Assembly: GCF_036417845.1 (NCBI RefSeq)
Contig: NC_089980.1
Span: 42,716,501 to 42,780,500 of the forward strand
Length of the DNA stretch: 64,000 nt
Source: Apteryx mantelli
Lineage: Eukaryota; Chordata; Aves; Apterygiformes; Apterygidae
Direction of reading: 5' to 3'
Both the position numbers and the translations under genes were made by a program. Of the stretch, positions 10,961 through 21,965 are shown piece by piece. Numbering within the stretch: position 1 is the first letter of the stretch; each line of letters starts with the position of its first letter. The notes under the pieces are model-generated. The model saw only the letters and a list, made by a program, of their open reading frames with translations. It did no database searches and was not told the DNA's origin.

Positions 10961-13462
10961 GCATCTTAAATCAAGAAGCACTGACTGTGCGTTTACAAAT
11001 CAAGGCACTAAACACCTGACTTCTTACTTTCAGGTTTCCTAAGCACCTACAGTTTTGCCTTGTTGCCAGTGCAGAATATTCGCAGATTGAGCATCTAGAA
11101 AAGTTTTCATGCAGGGACATCAATGCCTGAGTCTCCTGAGATGCCCAGTCCTTCAGGCTTGTCACAGATAGAGGGGTATCATTTCCCCTGCTCCATGCTG
11201 TCATAATGGCTTTCCATTAAATTTAGAGCAGTGCTGGCAAAAATTCTCGTGTTTTCTCATCACTGGAAAAGCATCTAACACTGAGGTGAAGAAGGGGAAT
11301 CCTGGGTTCTGAGAGCAGGCTAGCAGTCAGTTGAGCACCCTAAATATTATAAGCCTGAGCATACAAACCAATGCACAGCAGAACTAGACTCTTTACTCCC
11401 TTTCTGATTCTGTGCATTGCAATGCTGTAGATAGTGTTCCAGCTCCAATTCTAAGGAGGTAAAATCCTTCCTCATCCTCATACAGACTCTCCCCCTAACC
11501 TAGGGATTACAGCAATCTCTGGGGTGTGTAAAACATCGTTTTGAGTTCTGTCAAGCTGAAGAGAACCCCATTCGTTAGATTAGCACTCTAATCATTAACC
11601 TATTATATGGAAGCAGCACCCTGAGTCTGTACAGAGAATAGTTGTAAGCTTCCACTTGCAGGGGAAGAGTTTGGATCCCACGGACAAGCATGTCTGATTG
11701 TAACTCCACAGTCAGAGAGTTGGAGTTTAAGGCCTATCTGTGAGCATTGTGCTGTTAATTTCCTGGTTCTAGGCATCACCTCACTCAGTCTAAGGTTTTT
11801 TTAACATCAACTTCCTCAGATGCCCAGTTGTCCCTGAGCACTCTAAGGTGAGTTTAGGCATCTTGTCCTGGGTGCAGGAGGACTCACTTGAAAATGAGGC
11901 CTGTAGAAATCAAACCCTGCTGCACCTGCAGTATCTAGTTTTTTAACAGAATCTGGATCTAAGTCCCCTTTAAAAAAAGGGATTTGATAATTCTGGAGAC
12001 TAGTTTTCGATGAAATTCAATGGGAAACATGAGTTCAAGTATATAAGCTACTGCAGCTTGGAAGTTATTTACATCAGCTCACCCACAGTAAATAAACTTC
12101 TACATTCTGTTCACAGCAAATACAAACCAAGAAGCTTATTTCAATGAGGAAAGGCAATGAAAAAGGATCACATTACATCACGTCAGCTTACATTTGTTGC
12201 AGGCTAAGAGCACAGTCATGGGTGGTTGCTGTGGCTCAGCTGATGCATCACAATTTGATAAACTGTGGTAACACAACTTGGATACCTTGGTATCTCAGGG
12301 ATCAGACAGAGTTCTTTTTCAAAATGGAATTTAAGCCCCTAAATCACTTAGTTCTTAAAAACTGGCAAATCAATGGGAAAAAAATTCACGAAATCCTAAA
12401 GCAGAACTATGATCACAGATATTGTTAAATCACACAGTAGGTAGTAACATCACACATTCTTTCTAGCTCCTGTAATATGTAGCCATAATAAAGTATGGAA
12501 TACTATTAACATTAAATACACTATTGCTTTAGTAGAGTGAGGCTGAGTCTCGATGTTATTTTAATCCATTTAGGCACGTGCAAATGGTATGAAACTTGAG
12601 GAGTTAAAGAAAAACTTTCTGTAAACCTGGAGCTGTTCATTTGAAAATGACTTATACTCTCGGGCATAATATCTGCTACAAAATTGAACCTGGCACAGTG
12701 TAATACAGTAAAATTTTAGTAATAAATTTCTTTCCTTTTTCAAGTTCTCTGCCAGAAATATCAATTCATCAGCCAACAATGAACATACTACTGCAGTTAG
12801 AAAAGCAAGAGTGTGCCAATCCTGCCATCTGCTGGAAAAATCCTACTACTGAATAATTCCATACTTTCATTTTCTAAAAGATTGACACAGGAAATGTGCA
12901 AATCCCCAGAGAAAGGAGAGAGTCCCTAGACATTTCATGACAGAAATCTGCTTTCCTAATTGAGAGATTCCTTGATAATGATATCTGTAGGGATAGGAAT
13001 TCACAACAGCCATTTGCAATATATTTGGCTATCATCAACAAGCCACAACCCAAAGTCCTCGCTCAGTTTTTATCCAGTCTCCTACTGATTATAGTAATAA
13101 TTTTGCCTGACTAAAGAAAGAATGGAAAATAAGCTAAGGCCTCACTTGGCTAATAGTTATTTGGGGAACTAAATATGCCTCCAGAATCAGATACATTTGA
13201 ATGCTTTACAAGTCCAGCTTAGAAGGCATAGTCTAGAAGCATAATCTTTACGATCTTATTCTTTATTTGCCACATTCTGTACATAAACCGAGTCATCACA
13301 TGGCTTCAACTAAAATCCTCTTTCTTCTAGTAAACAACAACTGCTTTACATAGATTAAAAAAAAAAAGTTTTGAAAAACAGCTTCTTTGTAGTCCTTTAG
13401 CATATATTAACATTCCCACTGCAAGGGCTATATTCTTTCCTTCATTTCCCCTTCCATTCCAG

Positions 13463-13552
13463 TTCTTCAGAGACCAGGAGAATCAGCCCTAATGAAGATT
13501 CAACTGGGAATAAAAGTTCAATTACTTTTAGTTATCCAACTTCAAAATCAAG
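13463..13552 (+). CDS. KIF6: KIF6 internal exon D (Ser/Thr-rich tail)
   Basis: A 90-nt exon with acceptor CATTCCAG and donor ATCAAG|GTAAGA, a near-consensus 5' splice site. It enters after two bases of a serine codon and leaves with two bases of the next codon. The encoded tail is polar and serine-rich (for example SSETRRISPNEDSTGNKSS). Its reading frame matches exon C before it and exon E after it, with no stop. Sequence identity to mammalian KIF6 is weak here, so the call depends on splice sites, phase and position. Confidence 0.7.
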
Positions 13553-15506
13553 GTAAGAAGTGTACCTGGGCTATTCAGAGGAAAATGTAAACCAGTAATA
13601 TATCCCCTAGGTAACACTCACAGTCTCTTTAAAAATGGAAAAGAAAACTGAAATTGCAGGTTTTCCTCCAAATTCCATAACAACACCGCAAGCTGTCCCA
13701 TAGCTTTACACCAAACATCTGCGTTATCGATGGGAAAGAGGTGACTTCTTGTTTGGCCTGAGGCTTTTTCCCCCCGATGAGCTTGTTATGATGACTGTAT
13801 CTTCTCAGCAAGAAAAAAGGGACTCCTTAAAAAAATAAATAAAACCATTTGAAATAAAGACAGATCAGTGTTTGTAAGTACTGCAGAATTCAGGGACTGT
13901 ACAGAGATTTTTCATTCTCATGATTTTGTCCTCATTGTGACATTAATATAAAATTTTAGGTAAGATTTCTTGTGAGTGTTTCCTTAAAATATTTAGCGAC
14001 ACCCTCACACAAACTATTCTAGTAAAGTAAAATGACAGCAGCAGCCTGGGTGTGTCCGGCTTGGCAAAGGTTATGTTTTCCCAAAAGAGGTACTGTTTTG
14101 TTAAAATTAACTTAGCAGGTTAGCAGAAACTACCAATTTTTTTGACTGCTCCTCATTTTTTTCATTTGTGTTCATTTCCTTGACCTTTTCCTCCACCAAA
14201 ATATCATGCCAAGTTAGTATACTTCCAGAAGTTACAGTCTTATTGTGCTTTAACAGTTCTGGCTATTACCACCCTTAGGAAAATATGGTTTCTATTTTTC
14301 CTATTACAGAAGAAAGAACAAATGGGAAAGTTGTTTTTTTTCTTTCATTTTCCAAAATAATCCACCTCTGGAAGAGGAAAAAATCATGGAAAATTTCAGC
14401 TGCCAAAATTAGTGTTTTAAAATTACCTTTGTGTTTAAGAAGAACAGAAGAAAAAGAGAAGTTATAGGGGAATTTAGACAGCACCTTCTGAAATATATTC
14501 TGCATTTTTCATTCTTTATATTATCAGATGAACATTGATAAGAGAGTAGTTCTTGAGTGGTGCTGACATCTCCTTGTTGAATTACATAAGAAGAGATATT
14601 TCACTGAGTTCATAGTCATTTCCTTAGTATTTCCATTTTGGTTCACTAATCTAGCAACTGAAGACTTAATTAGTAGCACAAAGACAAAGATATCAGAATT
14701 CTGTTTTATATCAGGCAGAATTATGTTCTACTGTGATAGTCAGTAAAGAATAATGGAAATAACTATAATTACAAAGGCTGGATACATAAAAGTAAAATTT
14801 CTCCCCATAGCTCCTGTTGTGCTTTGATGTTACAATTTTTATCATTATATTTCCCAATTCACCAGTCATGCACTAATTATTCTTTAAACAAGGCTAAATC
14901 TTTAGCTCATATAGAATAGCATCGTTATACTTACACCATCTTATATCAGTTGAGAGGCTATCAAAGAACAGAGGTAAGTCAATGATTTAGCTGCATAGAC
15001 AAGATCTCACTCAGTATTGGAGAGTAAAGACCACAAAGTAGTTGTCTCTGTCAGCAAATGTCATGTGATTGTTTACTTCTATATGTATATAAAAATTTCC
15101 TTACAGTAGGCAAAAATACTACTGCTCTGTTCAAATAAATAGCAGCACTTTTTTATTGAAGCAAACATAAACATGACATACCCACATCCTTCTTTATTAA
15201 ACTCACTATACTAGGCTTTTCTACTTGATGGGAAATCTTTGGCTCAGCAGTAATTTTGTTTCGCTCTTTGTGAGAGCTTTTATAACTGCTAAGCTTACAG
15301 CCCTACCAAACCAGAAAGCTACTGGCCAGTCTTAAGAGTCTACATAAGAGCATTAAGATGTCCTGAGCTTGAGTCTCCTCTAAACTATGCCATCTCTGCC
15401 AATATATCTGCAGAACAAAGCTCTCCACGTTGAAAAAGCAAGATACAGGAACAGGAAAATAACCTTTTTACTCTTTTGAGTCTGCAAATATACTTGCTTG
15501 TTTCAG
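13553..15506 (+). other. KIF6: KIF6 intron
   Basis: AT-rich intron of about 2 kb. No exon, repeat or other feature was recognised. Confidence 0.65.
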
Positions 15507-15613
15507 GACTCTACCAAGTTCAAGCTCATCTATTCCCCTGACTGGAGACAGCCAGATTGATGCTGACATCCTCGCTTTCATTAAAGCAAGAGAGAACATC
15601 CTGCAAAAGAAAG
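15507..15613 (+). CDS. KIF6: KIF6 penultimate coding exon (conserved C-terminal motif)
   Basis: A 107-nt exon with acceptor TTGTTTCAG and donor AAGAAAG|GTAAAT. The translation runs through SSSSSIPLTGDSQIDADILA and then FIKARENILQKK. The block PLTGDSQ.D.DI.AFIKAR..ILQK is the conserved extreme C-terminus of KIF6 as I know it from mammals, so this exon fixes the gene identity independently of exon B. The last codon is split one base before the donor and is completed in a very short terminal exon. Confidence 0.9.
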
Positions 15614-16966
15614 GTAAATCCTTCCAAAAAATAAGAGGCCAAATCAAAACTTCCAGTACAGCATTTCAAAGCCAAAATAGCTTTATTCCACATTTATACT
15701 GACACAAATGGAAACTGATTCTGGTAGTTAAATTACACTATGTCCTCAGCAGTTCAAAACACTTCAGGTTCTTCACATGTATTTATTTTAGTAGCTCAGT
15801 GCTACAATGTAAAACTATGAAGGCTATCTGTTTTTCCCCACCACCCTCAATTAACTTTCTGCATCATGTACGCCTGTGCAGCCCACATGGTATATTTATT
15901 TGTACTGAAATAAATACTGTTAAGTATTGTTGACTGATAATTAAAATACTTCTAAAATATTCAATATACATTTTCTTTAAAGCTCTCTGGCCTGATTTTC
16001 AGCTGCTGTGATTCAGCATAGTGTACTAATTTAGCTGTAACAATTGACACCAAATAAAGATTATGCAAATGATTACATTGCACCCTACCTTATTAGGCAG
16101 ACTGGTTTGCTGTGTCTAATAGAGTCTTCCATTAACAAATATTTCATTATATCAAAAGCTAGTAAAATTTTCTATGGATGTTTGACACCAAATCAGGTAC
16201 TGAAAGCAATCATAGATAGGCAATAAAGTTCATTCTACAGTGTAAATAATTAAAATTGGCAGGAGGCAGAAGCCACTACATGCACAACAGTGGCACTGCA
16301 AGGTAGCCTGGAAGTAATTAATCGTGATAAAGAAAAACTGCCCGAGATTTTCTTTCTTTTTATTTAATTTTTTAAATAAGAGTTTTTAGTGGCAGCAACC
16401 AATTAGAGAGAAGATGAAAGCAGCAGTGGTTACTGAAGCAATAACTTTCCATCAGCACTTGAGTGCTGATGACAGCAGTACTCAGCAAGCTATCAGCACC
16501 TGGCAGATGGTGTTAGCACTGTCACAAAGTGGGTCTTCAGTATCACTCCGCTTATCAGGGAACTGTCAGGTAAACACACAGTGGCTGAAAAACCATCCTC
16601 ACTGCACCCACCCAAAGCAAACATTTAACACACTTAGGCTTTGGGTTCCCTTTTGGTTTATTTTAGAAAAGCTGTTGTAAAGTTTTTTCTGCAAATGGAA
16701 TTAAATTGAATTTGTAGGTGGCTCACCAGAAGCAGGTTAGAGGTAAGTGTCTTTAGAAGGTCCAAATCTGATCCATTTTGCGAAGTACAGTTATCTAACA
16801 AACAGGAGCATAATTTGTCATGTGGTCATCTCCTAAATCATACCCTATCAGGAATGTACCTCTCAAATGCCTTTTCCATGTTGCGCTTTTTTTTTTCAGC
16901 CACAGGCTATTTCCTAGCATCATACATCAGTTTCAGAAGGGACTAGGCATTATCAACATTGACAGC

Positions 16967-16999
16967 TATAAAGTTATAAAGGTATAAAGTTATAAAAGG
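16967..16999. repeat. tandem TATAAA-rich duplication
   Basis: Two adjacent copies of TATAAAGTTATAAAGG (the second has one extra A) give four TATAAA hexamers in 33 bp. It is located in the last KIF6 intron. Confidence 0.85.
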
Positions 17000-17186
17000 T
17001 ATTCTTGCAGAACAGACCCCGTCAATGCTTTTAGAATTGTGTTGAAGTTCAATTAGGCAAGATGGGCTACATCCTGCCCTAAGTAGCTGAAAATGATTGG
17101 AGTAGCATTTGCATAGTGCTTACTCTGGTCATCCTGGCAGTGCAGGGCTAAATAGCTCAACCAGTCACTAAATACAGGCAGGGCAG

Positions 17187-17350
17187 AAAAAAGAGAAGAG
17201 AGAAGAGAGAAGAGAGAAGAGAGAAGAGAGAAGAGAAGAGAAGAGAAGAGAAGAGAAGAGAAGAGAAGAGAAGAGAAGAGAAGAGAAGAGAAGAGAAGAG
17301 AAGAGAAGAGAAGAGAAGAGAAGAGAAGAGAAGAGAAGAGAAGAGAAGAG
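17187..17350. repeat. purine microsatellite, GAGAAGA heptamers then GAGAA pentamers
   Basis: About 160 nt of pure A/G on the + strand. The left part is a run of roughly six 7-nt units (GAGAAGA); from about 17230 to the end the period changes to 5 nt (GAGAA). The complementary strand reads as an endless Leu-Phe-Ser-Ser open frame that is an artefact of the repeat. Confidence 0.95.
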
Positions 17351-19144
17351 ATCTTCCTACACATGACCCACGTATTACAAGCTCATAGGGACTTCATGTG
17401 TCATAGATAAAAGACAGCTGAGCAGCAAGTTCTGAGAAGGATTTGGAGTCAACCTGGCAGATAAAAGAAGGGTTTTCTTCCTGATGATTTGCGAGGAAAA
17501 GGAAAGCCTCCCAGATTTGAAGGGTCAGGCCGCTGATAGTAGGAACCATTGATCAAGCCTCTTTGTTAGTTCTCATTTAGTAAGATGAAGAAAAGTAAAA
17601 TCTTCATGCCTCAGCACCTGAGATGGCTTCTCTAACTGGGAGGAGCAAACGGGCTGAGAGAGTGCCTCTGCTATTCCTGTATATGTGATAGTGGTATATG
17701 TTCCCTTTTCTGTGAGCACTGCATGATGCAAGATATGCCCTAAAGGACAGAACTGGGTAGAATCCCCTATGATTCACACTGCCCACCAATCCCTCCTTCA
17801 ATCTCCCTTGGAAATCAAGGGACTAAAGGTCTGGCCTAAAGGTGTGTTTCACCACACCTGTTCTCACTTCTTCTCAAGGGGGGCATGTGAGCTTCTCTCA
17901 AACATCTCTCAATTGGCTTTTCTCAGCTACTTTTCCTGTCTTTCATCACTCCTACCTGGCATGTTTCCAGAGTGCATGGAGAAGAGAGGCATAGCGATTG
18001 TTGTAGTGTTTGTACGTCACTGGCTATAAGGAGTTCCCCAGAGCAGTTGCATCCAAAGCAAAGGTGAACTGGAGGATTGGTTTTGGGGGAGGGTGGAAGG
18101 GAGGGGATTGCCCTTAAAGAAAAGATACCAGAGGTAAGGAAAAGTTAAGCAGACAGGAAAAGCAGCAGCAGAAGGAATGTATACAGAATGCATACTTTGA
18201 GAAAAAATGTTACATGTTATCAGTCTCTCATAGAACTTTTCCTCAATAAATCTCAAACAGCTCCAAACTAAAGCAGAGAGAAATGTTAAGTGGCCCAGAG
18301 TCACTGTCAAGTGGCTTCATTTAAAAGCCATGAAGTCATATAGAAGCTAAGTCTGCTGAGTCCTTGCCCCATGCTGTGTTCTTTCCTTGCCAAACCCTCT
18401 TTGGCCAAGATATTCAGTAAGCATTTCAGCATTTATGTGCAAATGTGTGCTTTCCGTGTACAATTATTTCCACAGAGCTTCACTCTCTTTCTAAGAGTGC
18501 CCTGCAGGAAACAACATGAGAAAGCATTGGTCCAACCAAACCAAAGTCTGCTAGGTCTAAAAAATGTCAACATATTTCCTGCTCTTTCCTTTATTGATCC
18601 TGACTCTTTCAAACTGTTCTATTATATCAATAGCTTAGAAGCACACTGAAGGTCCCATTTTGCATTAGCTGAAAAGAGAGGATAAAATGTGTGCAGAAAC
18701 CAATGGAGTGGAAAATAAGTTTCATAAATAGAAAGCATGGGAATGCTCAATATCCCTAGTGACGGTAATACCGGGGAGGGAATGAGAGGTCTCAGAGGAC
18801 ATTAGCTCAGTCTGTAGGTCGTTGCCATTTACTTTCTAAACAGAGATGAATTAAAGCAGGTACATTCATAGTGGCTTGCTGGGGTTGCTAATACAATGCA
18901 ACATTGGAAAGCTTTTTACAAAAGGCTGCTCTGTAAACGTGCACTTTTGTTACCTCTTTCAGTCTTGAGGTAGAAAAACAAAAACTGCAGAGAAGTAGAT
19001 GAATGATATTTTTGTCTTTAAAGCTTTAAATTAAGATGTCCTATTTTTTCCCCTTTCTACTGCTTTGTGTTTGTTTGCAAATTTCTTTTAAAACTGATGA
19101 CATGTCCTGAAATATAGTCTAACAGATTCTTTATCTCCTTTCAG

Positions 19145-19161
19145 GCTTGGGGAACAAGTGA
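19145..19161 (+). CDS. KIF6: KIF6 terminal coding micro-exon and stop
   Basis: After acceptor TCCTTTCAG (ends 19144), 17 coding nt complete the split glycine codon, then encode LGNK and a TGA stop at 19159-19161. The full C-terminus becomes ...ILQKKGLGNK. That matches the ending of mammalian KIF6 as I recall it (ILQK, then two residues, then a Gly-Ser/Asn end), so the micro-exon is very likely real despite its size. The 3' UTR follows. Candidate polyadenylation signals are ATTAAA near 20045 and AATAAA at 20359, neither proven. Confidence 0.85.
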
Positions 19162-20358
19162 ATTTCTTGTTGCAGTCCACTATTTACTTTTAGAAGTAGT
19201 TAAAGACTTCTCTTCTTCACCTTCCTCTTCTGTTTAGAAAGCAGGTACAAATAACTACTCTGGATGTACAACTTTAATTGATAAAGATAAAAAAGTGACT
19301 TGTATGTGACAGAAAAATACATTTCTCTAGAGAATATTTGAAGTTTTGCACTCAGCGTGTTTAGCTTGTTAGCAAAACTAAACTAAACAGGAACTTGCCA
19401 ACTATGTTTGTTTATTGAGAACTTGTTGAGTGTTTTCTAAATGTCAAAATTATCTAATATTTTAATGCTCTTCTGCATATTCAGTCTGAGGAGAACTTAC
19501 TGTTACTGATGGGGTTTTTTTCTTCTTTGGTATTTGTATACTGGAAGCTTGCAAACAAATTCAGTCCAGCAGTTTTACCTGCAAAAATTTGCATAAAGCT
19601 TTATTGATTATGGTTCAGGTGGCTTTCAGAGATGTTTGTGCAAAATAATAGTTACATGGGTTATAAAATCCTGCAAAATTTAATTTGAGACCTTTTGCTG
19701 ATGACAATGAATGAGTTCCACTTTTTTCCCTTCCCCAAAAGTAGTTTTCCTACTAGATGATAAAGATACTGAGATTGTGTTGTAATACAAAAATTAATTT
19801 TCATTTGGAAAGAAATTCTATGTTTTAAAATTAGAACGTTTCAAAATATATACCCTCCCAGAATATCCAGATTTCAGAAGAAACAATTACATTTGATAGG
19901 TTTAAAGCGAAACAGGACGATTAATTGTGAAACACAAATGGAATGTGAAAACTTAAGTGCAGTTATATATTATATACAGCATAACTTTACTTTTGACACA
20001 GTCCTACTTTACTACATAACATGCAGTCTTACTTTACACTTCAGATTAAAACAAATCCAAAAATTCAACACAAGAAGTCTGTTTCTGAGAAATGCATATT
20101 TCAGATTGAAACCACCATTTTTCATGCTAGTGCTAAGCTTACAGTCATATAATTGGAAGGGTTTGGGTTGTTCACTTAAAAATACAGCAATATATTGGCA
20201 GGAGTCACATATCATTCTGAAGGATGTATATTCCCTTAAGTTGCTGTTACGGAATTCTGTGGCAAATTCAGAATTATTCGGAAGCACATGATGAATTGAT
20301 ACATGTTCAAACCTATAGAAGACATATGTTTATCAAACTAACAACTAAGATGCAGCCA

Positions 20359-20364
20359 ATAAAG
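20359..20364 (+). terminator. KIF6: candidate KIF6 poly(A) signal
   Basis: AATAAA (in GCCAATAAAGAA), the first canonical hexamer that I noticed downstream of the KIF6 stop, 1.2 kb away. There is no RNA evidence; a closer variant signal may be used instead. Confidence 0.3.
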
Positions 20365-21603
20365 AAATATTTAAAGTTATTCCTTTTTCTGCATTTCAGT
20401 TTCTGTAAAATTCAGCACAGCTGGCACAGAATTAGGAGGTACAAGGTAAAATGACCGTCAAATATCTAGTTCCTTTAAGAAAGGAAAACAGAGTTTGAGA
20501 CGACTTGGTGCAAGGTGGAAAAAGCCACGGGTCTTCCCTTTTTTGTTTGCCAGCTTTGTTAGAGATTTTGTTAAACTGTCCCTTTTTTCTGCCTGAGTCT
20601 TTACCTGCTTGTCTTTATCTTTCTTCTTCTCACAGAGGTTACTCTATTATACATACACACATATATTTTGGCTGCTCAGAGCATGTGGGGTTTCCGTTTC
20701 TTTCTGCTTTTTCCAAGAGAATGGGGATTGGGGTGGAGGCAACTGTTTAGTTCACTTTAGCAGGAGACATGGAAGAGAGCCAGCATCCTGTGATCAGCCA
20801 GCTCTCTCTGCACCACAGTTTAGGAATCACTCTGCTAGGCAGTCGATTCCTCAAGTTGGTTTTCTGCTGGTGCTCTCTTTCTGCCAGTCATGCTGAATTA
20901 ATGTTTATACAACCCCACTGAGGTGAGCAGGGCCACCAACATGTCTCCATCTAATTCAGCTAGCTGGAGAAGAACCAGAGGCTCCAAACCATTGCTGAGT
21001 GAAGTAGCTGTCTTTTCCTGTTTTCAGTAAAATCCCCATCACAGTGAACTTACTTGGTTATTGCCAAAAGAGAATTATTGGTAAAATAGCTCATTTCTTT
21101 TGACCTCTAAATGTTTCCAAAAGCTCTGAGTAACTGATTAAGAGAGGGATCTCAGCACTATCCTCATACAATGTATATACCACTGCTACATGATGTTTAC
21201 ATATCCAGTGTTTTACTCTCAGTTTACTAAACCTCTAAATCCCAGACAGAGAAGATTGCTTATTTTTCTGTTTCAAAATCCTCCAGTCTGTTTTTATAAT
21301 GATGTAAAATCAGTGTGATATTTGATCATCAGTATCAGCAAAGTCATGCCTGATTTGCAGAATGGTCTCGGATTAAGATTGTACCAATGCACACAAAAAG
21401 AGCTTGACCAAGAGGGCATCTGGTAATACAAAACCATATAAATAAACATAAATGCAGAAAATTGGCCTTTCTTCCTTCTTTTGGATGTTTCCATAGCATT
21501 TTTAGCCAGCAAAGGTTGCTCATTCAATGCACAATAATCTTAAGAAAAAAGCATGCTTTTTTTTTTATAAACTGCCTGTACTCCTCAGTGGTTTTCTCTT
21601 GGG

Positions 21604-21965
21604 CTTATAGGAAAATTCAGGCTGGAAGGGACCTCAGAAGATCTTTAATCCAACCTCTTGCTCAAAGTCTCATCAGCTATGAGATCAAACCAAGTTGCTC
21701 AGGGCTTTGTTCAGTCTGGTCCTGAAAACCTCCAAGGATGGAGACTACACAACCTCTCCGGGCAACCTGTTCCACTGCTTGACTGTCCTCATCAGGAAAA
21801 AGCTTTTCCTTATATCCAGCCTGAGCCTCCCCTTGTTACAACTTATGCCTGTTGTCTCTGATCTTTCCACCATGCCCCACTGTGAAAAGCCTGGCTCCAT
21901 CTTCTTGATGGCCTTCTCCTAGGTGTCTGAAGGCTACTGAATTTCCCTCTAAGCCTTCTTGTCTT
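21604..21965 (-). mobile_element. CR1 LINE 3' fragment (diverged)
   Basis: About 360 nt matching the reverse complement of the CR1 3' region. Markers are GGCTGGAAGGGACCTCAGAA, CTCCAAGGATGGAGACTACA, GGGCAACCTGTTCCACTGCT and GAAAAAGCTTTTCCTTATAT. It aligns by eye with the 3' part of the two long CR1 copies further right, but is clearly older. It lies between KIF6 and KCNK16. Confidence 0.85.

Larger units (their letters stand above)
5662..13462 (+). other. KIF6: KIF6 intron with CT-rich tract and CR1 fragment
   Basis: A 7.8-kb intron. It contains a polypyrimidine low-complexity tract (about 6299-6391), a short direct repeat near 8229-8271, and a minus-strand CR1 fragment near 10857-10960. Mammalian KIF6 has more tail residues than I can account for here, so a small, poorly conserved exon could be hidden in this interval. 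I could not identify one with confidence. Confidence 0.6.
15614..19144 (+). other. KIF6: KIF6 last intron
   Basis: A 3.5-kb intron containing a tandem TATAAA-rich duplication (16967-16999) and a long purine microsatellite (17187-17350). No coding exon was recognised. Confidence 0.7.

Noticed and set aside
17053-17364. Minus-strand Leu-Phe-Ser-Ser repeat protein
   Set aside because: A pure product of the GAGAA microsatellite; no flanking coding features.
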